From CALWZE01 sp964645785 (lineage in GTDB: Bacteria > Bacillota > Clostridia > Oscillospirales > Ruminococcaceae), in the NCBI GenBank assembly GCA_964645785.1, contig CAZYAV010000010.1, positions 1-57,121 of the forward strand: DNA of 57,121 bases, written 5' to 3'. The translations under genes and the position numbers were made by a program. Below are positions 47,620 to 55,376 of this stretch, piece by piece (within the stretch, counting starts at the first letter, position 1; every line of letters begins with the position of its first letter). The notes below the pieces were generated by a model. The model did no database searches. It was not told the origin of the DNA and saw nothing but the letters and a program-made list of their open reading frames with translations.

Positions 47620-48202
47620 TGCGCGGGGCGGCTCCGCATACGACGGCGTGTGTCGTGCGGGGAGCACGGCTTGACCTCTGCAAATTGAGCCGTTTTGGTT
47701 CAAAACATCCAGATTTGAAAAATACATTGTTCTTATCTGAAGCATTTAATAACCATGCAATGGTAGCGCTCAATCATTATGATTTGCATACATGGACCAT
47801 TGGTTTTCTTATTTTGGAACCTGGTGCAATAAGAACAATACAACCACAAACACACATGGACAATATGATTCATCCGAAAATAATGCTACAATATCCATGT
47901 CCTTACGCATTATGATACCGGCGCACCCGCCATGGGTTTTCTGGGAGTGCTTCACCGGCATTAGGCCGACATTCGCGGCATACGGTCACGCATGGTTTAA
48001 TGCGTCAGAGTGCTCGTTTTGCACAGCAGCATAAATTTGGCATAACAAAAGGCTGTGGAGCACAGAACCCCGCAGCCAAGCAGCACGCCGCAGAATGAAA
48101 CCCGCCCGATTGGGCGGGTTTTCTGTGTACAAGAAAGAATCAACGTGGGGTCAAATACAATGTGCCCTTAAAGTCAAAAAATCCCAAAGCGTAAGCTGCC
48201 GT
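47620..48202. other. Low-G+C intergenic patch, no intact gene
   Basis: From about 47690 the composition drops sharply to A+T-rich for some 250 bases. Short open frames on the plus strand (to 47915 and 48034) lack ribosome-binding sites and look like fragments. A hairpin terminator (AAACCCGCCC at 48098-48107 with its complement at 48112-48121) ends in TTTTCTG. The patch may be debris from earlier insertions next to the tRNA attachment site. Confidence 0.5.
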
Positions 48203-48240
48203 AAAAAGCCTTGCCTGTGCCCTTTGGGCACAGACAAGGC
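48203..48240 (-). terminator. Terminator downstream of the tRNA-fMet 3' end
   Basis: GCCTTGCCTGTGCCC (48208-48222) pairs with GGGCACAGACAAGGC (48226-48240) with one mismatch and a TTT loop. On the minus strand it is followed by TTTTT (48203-48207). It lies 65 bases beyond the tRNA fragment's CCA end and is probably the original tRNA terminator. Confidence 0.85.
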
Positions 48241-48279
48241 TTTAAGCAGCGCAGCAGCGACGGCTTTTTTCGATGAGGA

Positions 48280-48301
48280 GGAGCAAAGCAAGCTTTGCTC
48301 C
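48280..48301. repeat. Perfect inverted repeat next to the tRNA fragment
   Basis: GGAGCAAAGC (48280-48289) and GCTTTGCTCC (48292-48301) around AA, ending four bases from the tRNA CCA end. It could be a stem in the tRNA precursor's trailer or a recombinase arm site. Confidence 0.7.
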
Positions 48302-48305
48302 GATC

Positions 48306-48350
48306 TGGTTGCGGGGACAGGACTTGAACCTGCGAACTCCGGGTTATGAG
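48306..48350 (-). pseudogene. 3' half of initiator tRNA-Met (attachment-site remnant)
   Basis: On the minus strand the 45 bases run from the anticodon loop to the CCA end: CTCATAACCC (anticodon CAT and the 3' anticodon stem), GGAG, TTCGCAG, GTTCAAGTC (T loop), CTGTCCCCGC and AACCA. The C-C-C anticodon-stem side and this T-arm match bacterial initiator tRNAs. No 5' half is present: the sequence further upstream on that strand does not form the D arm or acceptor 5' strand. This is what integration into the 3' end of a tRNA gene leaves at the distal junction of an element. Confidence 0.88.
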
Positions 48351-48914
48351 GGCGGGGATAGGGTGCTAAAGAGTGTTATACAGTGGCAAATAGCGCGTAG
48401 TTTGGGCGCCTTTCGGCGGGAGAAATGCCATGGAATGCTATATGGTGATGCCTGGTGCGTGCACGGCGGCATAAACTTGGCATACAGCATCATAAAATCA
48501 CTATGATTTTGCAAACGCAAATATCCGATATTTTGAATGCGATGATTCACTTTCTATTATTTGCAATTTGCATATAGATTACTTGATAAAGCGCAGAAGT
48601 CAAGATGAATTCGCCTTTCTATGAAAGCACAAAGAAGTACACTACGTCATCCTGCGTTTCGCATCAGACCGCCGGTATCGGAACAGGGACAGCAACCCCA
48701 TCACCGGCTTCATCAGCGTGAAGGCCAGCGGCGGCATTGAAACCATCGCCTTCGCGGATGAACCCGGACGACATCTCTTCCAAACAAAGAATCCGAACCC
48801 AAGCTTTCCAAAGGGAGCCGGGATCGGATTCTTTGTTTTTTTTCTAATATCTGAGCCGGTCGACAGGCGCATTTTATCACTGGTCAGCCCGTCGGATCAG
48901 ATATTGCTTTTTTC
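48351..48914. other. Left end of the island, no intact gene
   Basis: Mixed, partly A+T-rich sequence. A motif ending GGCATAAACTTGGCATA (about 48467-48483) resembles AGCAGCATAAATTTGGCATA at about 48024-48043. Short open frames (for example plus strand to 48960) look like remnants, and the region ends in a large plus-strand terminator. Confidence 0.45.
48782..48853 (+). terminator. Large hairpin terminator at the island's left end
   Basis: A 19-bp stem with one mismatch (48782-48800 with 48830-48848; AAACAAAGAATCCGA on the left arm) followed by a long T run on the plus strand. It faces the minus-strand GcvT-like gene and no intact plus-strand gene precedes it, so it may belong to a lost gene or act on both strands. 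Confidence 0.75.
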
Positions 48915-49940
48915 TTATTCCAGCCAGTTCTTCTCGGTGATAACGCAGTCATATCCGTGAATCTTGACCTTATCGCCGATTTTTAAGGCGCCTTTTTTAG
49001 CAAGGATATAGCCGTTGTTGACCTCTTTGACATAGGAGTAGACCAGCTTGGACACACGACCGACCTCTTCCTCCTCCGAGTCGATAAAAACAGCCTCTCC
49101 GGGGCCGCCGTACTGTTTGGAGCGGATGTAAAAATCGTCGGCCAGCACCTCGAAGCCGACCATTTCCCGAGCGGGGCCGGTTTCCTTTACTTTCAGCAAC
49201 GCTTCTTTTCCGATAAAGTCCTTGTCCCACTTGATGTTCTTATCCAGGCCGACCTCAATCGGGTTGGTGTGAGCCAGGTCGCGCATATAGTAGATGCCGG
49301 CCTCGGTGGGCAGGGTCCACGCCATGATCTGGAACTCGGTGACGCGCTTGCCGCCGTTCTTTATGACCTCCGCATCCACCAGCTGTTCCATTGTCTCCAG
49401 ATCGTCAGGAGATACATAGATCTCATATCCCCATTTCTCTCCGGTAAAGCCACCACGGTTGATTTTGACGGGGATACCGTTGATCTCATTGTCCCGGATT
49501 TCAAAGAACTTCTGACCCTCTACGGAGTCGGAACAGAGGGCTTCCAGAACAGCCTTGGATTTGGGACCCTGGACTGCCAGCATCTGCCAGTCCTCGGTGA
49601 TTTCCGTCCACTCCACGTCGTAGTCTCCCTGATGGTAATACCACCAGTCATCCGCCTTGGTGGCATACAGCGTGGAGACCCAGTAGGTATCCTCGGAAAC
49701 CCTCATGATCACCACGTCGTCGATAATCTCGCCCTGCTCGTTCAGCATGGTGGTATAGCGATCCCGTCCCACAGCCAAGGAGGCAATGTTGCCGGTATAG
49801 AAATAATCCAGAAATGCCACCACATCCGGGCCGGTGACCTCTATGAGCTGATGGGTCCAGAAATACCAGCCTACGCTTTTACGGACAGCCATGTGTTCGC
49901 TGCGTTTCATATCATCGTATTTGAAAATATTTTTATACAT
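48915..49940 (-). CDS. GcvT-family tetrahydrofolate-dependent methyl/aminomethyltransferase
   Basis: A 341-residue protein of the glycine-cleavage T-protein fold. Typical segments are LIEVTGPDVVAFLDYFYTGN, RYTTMLNEQGEIIDDVVIMR (the folate-site motif ending in Asp-Asp), WQMLAVQGPKSKAVLEAL, GGFTGEKWGYEIYVSPDD and the C-terminal IGKEALL and KLVYSYVKEVNNGYILAKKG blocks. GcvT relatives include DMSP demethylase and aromatic O-demethylases that move a methyl group to tetrahydrofolate. No other glycine-cleavage genes are present, so a demethylase in a catabolic cassette is more likely than glycine cleavage; the substrate is unknown. GGAGAGG seven bases upstream fixes the ATG. It is the last gene of the cassette, 15 bases after the 409-residue protein gene. 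Confidence 0.88.
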   Translation of the reverse strand: MYKNIFKYDDMKRSEHMAVRKSVGWYFWTHQLIEVTGPDVVAFLDYFYTGNIASLAVGRDRYTTMLNEQGEIIDDVVIMRVSEDTYWVSTLYATKADDWWYYHQGDYDVEWTEITEDWQMLAVQGPKSKAVLEALCSDSVEGQKFFEIRDNEINGIPVKINRGGFTGEKWGYEIYVSPDDLETMEQLVDAEVIKNGGKRVTEFQIMAWTLPTEAGIYYMRDLAHTNPIEVGLDKNIKWDKDFIGKEALLKVKETGPAREMVGFEVLADDFYIRSKQYGGPGEAVFIDSEEEEVGRVSKLVYSYVKEVNNGYILAKKGALKIGDKVKIHGYDCVITEKNWLE

Positions 49941-49955
49941 GGTGCGTCCTCTCCA

Positions 49956-51185
49956 TTACGCGAACTTGTCGATTTTCTTGGCGATCTTGATGCGGAGCTT
50001 CTTATCCGGCGAATCCTCCTCCCAGCAGGACCACTGGGCGTTAATCAGGGTTTTGGACATGCCGTACCACATGGCCAAGTGCGCTTCGGGTACATCCTTA
50101 GTGCCGGTGATTTCCAGTCCGCTGCGGTCGATGACCAAAATGCACTCCTTTTCGTTGAAGGCCTCCACCTCATAGGAGCAGACCAGAGATTGCAGCTGGA
50201 TCTCAATAAGACCGGCAAGCAGACGGCCATCCTCTCTGATGCTGTTGGGCACGCCCATCCAGTCCCGCAGAGCCTTAATGGCATAGCGCTCGCCAAACAT
50301 CGCCTTTCCGGCGGCTTCCAAAACGCACCAAAGGATATGGTCGGCCTGTTCCCGGGTCACATACCCGCGCTTGACCGTTTCGGCAATGGCGGGCAGCACA
50401 TACAGAGAGGCGGCAGTGGACATATTCATCATCTGGTTGGAGGAATCCGTCTCATTGTTTGTGCCGTTGACAAAGTGATAGTTGCACTCCTCACGGAACA
50501 TCATCGACTCTTCTGTGGTGTCCTCTTCCTGGGTGAACTTCTTATAGTCGTCGGTGACGGCAGGGCCGAAGCTCTCCCAAAGGGCATGAGGCGGGGCGGG
50601 ATACTTTTCGCGGTTTTCTGCGATAATGCGGCAGTGGCGGTCGCCGCAGCCCTTTGCCTCAACCATCATGTAGTCCAGCGTGGGACCGTCGGGGCGGCGT
50701 TCCCGGGAGGCCTTGGCCTGCCCCTGCAGGGACATGGTAGTGGTCCGGCACAGCTCGGAGCCGACAATGTCCCAGTCGCACACGTCCAGCTCCTTTTCGC
50801 ACCGATAGGTGCCAAAGTCCTGGCAGCGGCCACACATCAGCAGTGCATCATCGCCTTTGTCGCCAATGAGTGCACCGGGATAATCACCGCGCATAAAGGG
50901 ATGGATGCCGAAGCCGTCGTCGTCGCCGTAATATTTACCGGTCACGTACAGACGCTCAAATGCCTCCTCACACATCAATTGGGCGCGCTCGGGGTAATCG
51001 GGCACTATAATCCGCAGCGCCTGAAGGGTGGCGGCGGAGAGTACAGACTCAAAGCGGCTGATATAGTGCATGGCTTCCTGATAGCTGATCAGCTTGTTCC
51101 AGGGAGACTGAACCGCCACATACTCCTTGATTCCGGCGCCAACGCCGGAATCCTGCGGGATTCTTTCGTTGATTTTCTTGCTCAT
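49956..51185 (-). CDS. Unknown 409-residue cysteine-containing protein of the island cassette
   Basis: I do not recognise this protein with confidence. It has no signal peptide or membrane segment. Two halves are visible. The first has MCGRCQDFGTYRCEKELDVC, a cysteine cluster, then IVGSELCRTTTMSLQG and VEAKGCGDRHCRIIAENREK. The second has HHILWCVLEAAGK-like helices (QADHILWCVLEAAGKAMFGE), then VIDRSGLEITGTKD and a tail DSPDKKLRIKIAKKIDKFA. The C-x-W/D-x-x-G-x-x-C and G-D-x-x-C patterns faintly recall L-2-amino-thiazoline-4-carboxylate hydrolase or V4R-like ligand-binding domains, but this is weak. It lies between an SDR gene (15 bases) and the GcvT-like gene (15 bases), so it probably acts on or binds the same substrate. 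The ATG follows AAAGGA. Confidence 0.8.
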   Translation of the reverse strand: MSKKINERIPQDSGVGAGIKEYVAVQSPWNKLISYQEAMHYISRFESVLSAATLQALRIIVPDYPERAQLMCEEAFERLYVTGKYYGDDDGFGIHPFMRGDYPGALIGDKGDDALLMCGRCQDFGTYRCEKELDVCDWDIVGSELCRTTTMSLQGQAKASRERRPDGPTLDYMMVEAKGCGDRHCRIIAENREKYPAPPHALWESFGPAVTDDYKKFTQEEDTTEESMMFREECNYHFVNGTNNETDSSNQMMNMSTAASLYVLPAIAETVKRGYVTREQADHILWCVLEAAGKAMFGERYAIKALRDWMGVPNSIREDGRLLAGLIEIQLQSLVCSYEVEAFNEKECILVIDRSGLEITGTKDVPEAHLAMWYGMSKTLINAQWSCWEEDSPDKKLRIKIAKKIDKFA

Positions 51186-51200
51186 AATTGAATTCCTTTC

Positions 51201-52106
51201 TCAGTCTTCGGGAGGATACTGCTCAATGGCGGGCTGGAACCGGAAGATATTGTGGCTTGCGCCGGAGTCCGCAATCACGCATTCGCCGGTGATGCCGTCG
51301 GCCATGGGGGTGGCCAGTGCATAGGCGATGATTGCCACCTCGTCCACCGGCTGCTGCCCGTCGGTCTTCCAGACCATCAGCTCGTCGTAGAACTCGTCCT
51401 GCTTTTCTTCGGGCAGCAGCTCGGAAGCCAGGTTTCCTGCCGCACCCGGGGTGACCATGCCGCCGGGCGCCACGGCGTTGACCATGATGCCGAACCGCTT
51501 CAGCTCTTTGGCAGCCTGGGTTGCCAGCGCCACCACAGCCCCCTTGCTGGCCGCATAGTGGGAATAACCGCCGAACAGTGGGTAGGGCATCCACGGACTG
51601 TTGGAGGCAATCAGGACAATCTTTCCCTTTACGCCATTGTCCACCATATAGCGGCTGACCTGCTTGACCAGGAAGAAAGCGCCGTTGACATTGGTGTCCA
51701 TGACCAGCTCCAGATCCTCTTTGGGCAGATCATAGATATGCGCGTAATTCCAGATAGCCGCAGAGTTGATGAAGATGTCCAAACCGCCAAAGGTCTCTGC
51801 GGTGAACTTCACCAGATTTTCCACCTGCCCTTCCTCACGGACATCGCAGAAGCAGAATTTCACCATGTCGCCATAGCCCTGCTGCGTCAGCAGCTCCATG
51901 GCGGCTTCTTTTTCTGTCTCGGAGTTTGAGGCAATGACGACTTTGGCGCCGCCCTGCAGCAGACGCAGGGCAATGTCAAAGCCCAGGCCGGAGCTTCCGC
52001 CGGGAACCAGAGCGACCTTCCCTTTCACCGAGAACATGTCCTCAAGAGGGCGGGCTGCTTTGATGTAGCCCTCCAACATAGCCTTATCGCCGGGCTGAAA
52101 TGACAT
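51201..52106 (-). CDS. Short-chain dehydrogenase/reductase
   Basis: A 301-residue classical SDR. The cofactor loop is GKVALVPGGSSGLGFDIALR (Gly-rich, TG replaced by PGG), followed by CDVREEGQVENLVKF, IFINSAAIWNY (N-x-A-A motif), VLIASNSPWMPYPLFGGYSH with catalytic Ser, and the YAASKGAV catalytic Tyr-Lys. AVAPGGMVTPGAAGNL and ITGECVIADSG complete the fold. It has about 25 extra N-terminal residues (MSFQPGDKAMLEGYIKAARP) compared with typical members. It oxidises or reduces an alcohol or ketone of unknown identity. First gene of the minus-strand cassette, 230 bases from the divergent regulator. Confidence 0.93.
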   Translation of the reverse strand: MSFQPGDKAMLEGYIKAARPLEDMFSVKGKVALVPGGSSGLGFDIALRLLQGGAKVVIASNSETEKEAAMELLTQQGYGDMVKFCFCDVREEGQVENLVKFTAETFGGLDIFINSAAIWNYAHIYDLPKEDLELVMDTNVNGAFFLVKQVSRYMVDNGVKGKIVLIASNSPWMPYPLFGGYSHYAASKGAVVALATQAAKELKRFGIMVNAVAPGGMVTPGAAGNLASELLPEEKQDEFYDELMVWKTDGQQPVDEVAIIAYALATPMADGITGECVIADSGASHNIFRFQPAIEQYPPED

Positions 52107-52203
52107 AGAGATTCCTTCTTTCTGTTATCCCGTCGTTTTGATGGGACAAAAATTATGTGTGTGTGGTTTTGAGATCAGACATCTCTTATATTGTAGATGA
52201 GCC

Positions 52204-52216
52204 TTCAAATATTGAA
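52204..52216. promoter_or_regulatory. Candidate operator palindrome in the divergent promoter region
   Basis: TTCAAATATTGAA is a perfect palindrome (TTCAA, ATA, TTGAA) about 100 bases upstream of the SDR start and 70 bases from the regulator's -35. Its position suits a binding site for the divergent regulator; no second copy was found. Confidence 0.4.
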
Positions 52217-52274
52217 TATGCGCAAAACGAAGGGTTTTACCGTGGGAAAACCCGACAAAATAACGGCATATGCA

Positions 52275-52304
52275 TTGACATTTTTGGTTAGATTCTCCTA
52301 TAAT
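52275..52304 (+). promoter_or_regulatory. Sigma-A promoter of the PucR-type regulator
   Basis: TTGACA (52275-52280), 18 bases, TATAAT (52299-52304): perfect hexamers with slightly long spacing. The start codon lies 31 bases further on. Confidence 0.88.
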
Positions 52305-52335
52305 GAGGGCGAAAACCACAGAGGGAGGGAGACCC

Positions 52336-53850
52336 ATGAAGTTGAATGCAGATCTTGTATTCAGGGCATTGGAAGAACGGTATCCCATCAGCATGACGGG
52401 GCCGAAAACGGCAGAGCTGAAGATTTCTGGGCCGGAGCTGTATCTGGATAATGAGACGGAGTTTTTGTCCAATCACCTATATCTGGCAACGGTGGATCAT
52501 CTCCCCATTCATCCCCACCTCCATAGAAACGTGGTGATTATTGTCATCGGCGAGAGCGCAAAGCTCTCTTACTACCGCGAGAAAAGCTGCCTGATGGTGA
52601 TTCGGGAAAAGGCGGATTTTTTCGGGGTTCACAAACATCTCTGCCAGATATTTGATCGCTATCGTGAATGGGAGGAAAAACTGTTTGACATCTTTTTAAA
52701 ATCTGCCGACCTGCAGGAGATTGTGAATTGCAGCGTGTCGATCTTTGAGAGGCAGATTCATGTGATGGACGCCTCGTTTCGCTATCTGACCCGGATGGAA
52801 GGACAACCCCGGGAGGTTCGCTTGGATCCGCAGGAAATCAGCAGCTATCTTAAATCCTTCGAGCTGGCAACGGACAGACATGGGGCGGTTCTTCTGGATA
52901 TACAGGACGCACAGTATTTGTATATCAACCTGTTCAATGATGCGGGAGACTATATCGGCTGTATTTATCTGGAGGGGGGAAGCCGCCCGTTCAATGAGGG
53001 GGAAAAGGCGCTGGCGGAGTTTTTAGGTGGCTTAATGGAAAGAGCCATCGAAAGAAATCCATCCATGATCACAAACGAGCAAGCTATCCTCAAAAGCGCC
53101 CTGCTTAACCTGGTCAATGAATATCCCTTAACGGCTAACCAAAAATGGAGCCTGAACATGGGAAGAAGCGGCCAGCGCTTTGTCTGCATCACGCAGCACA
53201 GTGCCAATTACTTTTCGAGACTGCCGAGGGAATATATCTGCGGCGCCTTTGAAAGCGAGTTCCCCGGCTCCGCCGCGTTCGCCAAGGAGAATGTGATTGT
53301 CTGCTTTTTGGAGGTTTCCCGTCTGGCAGACAGACAGGGCGCTTATTATGCCGGCCTGAACAGGAGCCTGAAAAAATTTTTGGCGGAAACCAGCGGGATA
53401 GCCGGGCTCAGCAACACCTTTACGAACCTCTCAGGCGCGAGAATTGCTTATATGCAGGCAGAAGCGGCCATCGAAAACGGACGGGTTACCAATCCGAAAT
53501 CGTCGATTTTCTATTTTCGCTCCTATGCCCTTGTGAGCATGGTTATCAATGCATCGGGCAACCTGCCCGCAGAAGCGTATTTTTCCGAAAACCTGCAAAC
53601 GCTCATCGAACACGACAAAAGCGCGCCTATCTCCTATCTGCAAACGCTGCGGGTGTTTTTGTGCAACAGCATGTCCTATTCCCGAACGGCCGAGGAGTTG
53701 TACATCCACCGCAGCACGGTGGTGGATCGAATCAACCGTATTGAGCGGGAACTGGAGATAGATTTGAGAGACCCGGACACCCGGCTACAATTGGAAATCA
53801 TTCTGAAAGCCATGGAAATTGAGGACATGGTACGCCGAGCGAGAGAATAA
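52336..53850 (+). CDS. PucR/CdaR-type transcriptional regulator
   Basis: A 504-residue regulator. Residues 1-130 are an N-terminal domain with HLYLATVDHLPIHPHLHRNV and VVIIVIGESAKLSYYREKSC. Residues 130-270 resemble a GAF-like sensor (IHVMDASFRYL, YLYINLFNDAGDYIGCIYLE). The C-terminal ~70 residues are the PucR-type helix-turn-helix: LQTLRVFLCNSMSYSRTAEE then LYIHRSTVVDRINRIERELE. Such proteins usually activate a neighbouring catabolic operon when its substrate is present. The divergent SDR cassette is the obvious target. GGAGGG six bases upstream of the ATG at 52336 sets the start; the open frame before it has no signal. Confidence 0.93.
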   Translation: MKLNADLVFRALEERYPISMTGPKTAELKISGPELYLDNETEFLSNHLYLATVDHLPIHPHLHRNVVIIVIGESAKLSYYREKSCLMVIREKADFFGVHKHLCQIFDRYREWEEKLFDIFLKSADLQEIVNCSVSIFERQIHVMDASFRYLTRMEGQPREVRLDPQEISSYLKSFELATDRHGAVLLDIQDAQYLYINLFNDAGDYIGCIYLEGGSRPFNEGEKALAEFLGGLMERAIERNPSMITNEQAILKSALLNLVNEYPLTANQKWSLNMGRSGQRFVCITQHSANYFSRLPREYICGAFESEFPGSAAFAKENVIVCFLEVSRLADRQGAYYAGLNRSLKKFLAETSGIAGLSNTFTNLSGARIAYMQAEAAIENGRVTNPKSSIFYFRSYALVSMVINASGNLPAEAYFSENLQTLIEHDKSAPISYLQTLRVFLCNSMSYSRTAEELYIHRSTVVDRINRIERELEIDLRDPDTRLQLEIILKAMEIEDMVRRARE

Positions 53851-53854
53851 AGAA

Positions 53855-53890
53855 CCGCCGCAGGATTTTCCTGCGGCGGCAGCTTTCTTT
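53855..53890. terminator. Terminator between convergent genes
   Basis: CCGCCGCAGGA (53855-53865) pairs perfectly with TCCTGCGGCGG (53869-53879), with a TTT loop, then CAGCTTTCTTT. It separates the regulator from the opposing small gene. Confidence 0.85.
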
Positions 53891-53902
53891 AGAAAAGGCG
53901 CG

Positions 53903-54118
53903 TCAACGAGAGCACTTTTTCAGCTCCTCGTCGATCTGGTCGGCGAACTTTGCGACTTCGGCGGATTCGGGGTAGGAAAGCAGGGTGCGATAGGTCAGAG
54001 CGCCCACCAGTTTCATGCGGGGATCCTTGCTGGAGCCGGGCGCGTATTTTTCCATAACCTCCTTGCCCTCGGGGCTGCGCATAATATCGCGAATTTTAGA
54101 ATCCAAAGACAGTGCCAT
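53903..54118 (-). CDS. Small conserved helical protein, unknown function
   Basis: A 71-residue protein, MALSLDSKIRDIMRSPEGKE then VMEKYAPGSSKDPRMKLVGA, ending in KFADQIDEELKKCSR. A pattern of this sort (a short D-S-K-I-x-D-I helix, E-K-Y-x-P-G, D-P-R-x-K-L, then a helix ending IDEELK) occurs as a small helical module either alone or at the end of larger enzymes in Clostridia; its function is not known to me. GGAGG before the ATG supports translation. The upstream region contains a weak stem (TGCAGT with ACTGCA, 54144-54178) followed by T6 on the minus strand, which could reduce read-through into this gene. It may belong to the regulator-controlled cassette. Confidence 0.75.
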   Translation of the reverse strand: MALSLDSKIRDIMRSPEGKEVMEKYAPGSSKDPRMKLVGALTYRTLLSYPESAEVAKFADQIDEELKKCSR

Positions 54119-54178
54119 ATTTGTTTCCTCCTGAAAAGAAAAAATGCAGTCGAGAATACCTCCCGATCATCTAACTGC

Positions 54179-54754
54179 ATTCAATATACCGTATAGTCGC
54201 GAAAAACAATATCCCCAAAAATGAGGGAGATTTCTGCAAAAAAAGCAACATTTTGATGGGGGTGTCTGAAGCTGAACCGGCCGAACAGGCATAGCATTCA
54301 GAATACTCTTTGGGATCCCGGCGCGGTTCCTGTCTCTTTTTCATCCGTTTACATTGCTTTATACTCATGCCGCAATTCCGCCAGACAGGTTTCGTCTTTA
54401 TTTATCTGTATTCTAAGATACGAGGCGGCAGCGTATGGTGCGAAAGGGGGTGTTGTTGTCAATGTGCCAAATCTTCGATATTAATCATTTCGACAGCGGT
54501 GCTTCTGTGGCCATTCTCCAAATTCACACGCCTTATCATCGCTCGGAACCGGGTATACAGGCTTCCATTTGGAAACATCCCCAAAAATCGGGGGCTTTGA
54601 ATATGTGCGGTACGCGGCGTATGTGGAGAGCTACCGCGTGCCGAAGCCTCGGCATGTTCCCGTTGAATGGCACAGCCCTGTAAGAAGAGGGCTCGAGAGA
54701 TAATGCGCGCAGTATGCGCTGATCTGCCCGCGCAAAGCCCTTTCCTCCGGGCAT
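54179..54754. other. Intergenic region between the catabolic cassette and the mobilisation module
   Basis: No intact gene recognised. A plus-strand open frame (54435-54683) starts with MVRKGVLLSMCQIFDINHFD but has no ribosome-binding site and degenerates into Arg-rich sequence; it may be the remnant of a gene truncated by recombination. This is probably the junction between cargo and element backbone. Confidence 0.45.
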
Positions 54755-54849
54755 CAACGGCGAGCCGTTGACTGCGCAAGCATAGCATGGATGCACATCC
54801 ATGCCGCTTGCCGGGGAATCCCCGAATCCCCTATGCCGCCTGTAGGCGG
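54755..54849. other. Cluster of four hairpins, candidate oriT
   Basis: Four inverted repeats lie within 95 bases just before mobC: CAACGGC/GCCGTTG (54755-54761 and 54764-54770), GCATGGATG/CATCCATGC (54785-54793 and 54796-54804), CGGGG/CCCCG (54812-54816 and 54820-54824) and CCGCC/GGCGG (54836-54840 and 54845-54849). Origins of transfer typically hold such repeats next to the relaxosome gene. The nick site cannot be assigned. Confidence 0.6.
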
Positions 54850-54863
54850 AAGAAAGGAAGAAT

Positions 54864-55169
54864 ATGAGCAAAATACACTTTCATTTGGTACTTACCAGAG
54901 AGGAAGAAGCCAAGCTCACCACAGATTCCGAAACCTGCGGCCTGACCAAATCCGCCTATCTGCGCCGCCTCATCACGGGCAATACGCCGCGCGCCCGACG
55001 CCCGGATGAAATCCGAAAGCTGGTCGCGGAGATCAACAAGATCGGATCCAACGTCAATCAGGTCGCCTGCGCCGCCAACACGGGGCAGATGCGAAAAGAG
55101 GACGCGCGCAATCTGCTGTTCCTGCTCGACCAGGTTTACCAGCGGGTAGATGAGATTCTCAAGCTGTGA
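54864..55169 (+). CDS. mobC: MobC-like relaxosome accessory protein
   Basis: A 101-residue protein with the MobC layout: a short strand IHFHLVLTREEEAKLTTDSE followed by a ribbon-helix-helix-type helix (CGLTKSAYLRRLITGNTP), then EIRKLVAEINKIGSNVNQVA and a C-terminal helix. In mobilisable plasmids and integrative elements MobC binds oriT and helps the relaxase open the DNA. A relaxase gene should follow, usually overlapping the mobC end, but here only a short in-frame remnant and a terminator come before the recombination genes. The element is therefore either damaged or depends on a relaxase supplied in trans. AAAGGAAG before the ATG supports the start. Confidence 0.88.
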   Translation: MSKIHFHLVLTREEEAKLTTDSETCGLTKSAYLRRLITGNTPRARRPDEIRKLVAEINKIGSNVNQVACAANTGQMRKEDARNLLFLLDQVYQRVDEILKL

Positions 55170-55244
55170 TGTATAGATGAAGTAAGCTCTGATTTGTTGA
55201 AAACCACTTTTGGCAACATTGCCAAACCCGATTTTCAAAAAGGC

Positions 55245-55367
55245 ATGAAGAAAGTCGAGAAATTTGCCTTGTGGTTGAACGTTTTCTTCGGGAGGATTAT
55301 AGAGGGAAAAATGAAAAAACTGCACAAGGTACCGAAGATCAGAGAAATTTATTGTGAAAAACAATGA
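55245..55367 (+). CDS. Short open frame after mobC, possible remnant
   Basis: Forty codons (MKKVEKFALWLNVFFGRIIE then GKMKKLHKVPKIREIYCEKQ), basic and aromatic. It is in the same frame as mobC, 26 codons past its stop, with only a weak AAGG upstream. It may be the tail of a deleted gene, for example from the missing relaxase region, or a small basic peptide. Low confidence. Confidence 0.25.
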   Translation: MKKVEKFALWLNVFFGRIIEGKMKKLHKVPKIREIYCEKQ

Positions 55368-55376
55368 ATTCCCAGA

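Noticed and set aside
47550..48034. Two short plus-strand open frames in the low-G+C patch
   Set aside because: Overlapping frames without start signals, one reading through the nucleoside-hydrolase terminator; more likely sequence debris.
48306..48350. A complete tRNA gene at the island edge
   Set aside because: Only the 3' half from the anticodon loop to CCA is present; the D arm and acceptor 5' strand are missing, so it cannot make a functional tRNA.
48642..48960. Short open frames around the large hairpin at 48782-48848
   Set aside because: Both strands are open only because of the symmetric hairpin; no start signals or recognisable protein.
54435..54683. Plus-strand open frame starting MVRKGVLLSMCQIFD
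   Set aside because: No ribosome-binding site at useful spacing, no family resemblance, and Arg-rich degeneration at its end; treated as a likely remnant.
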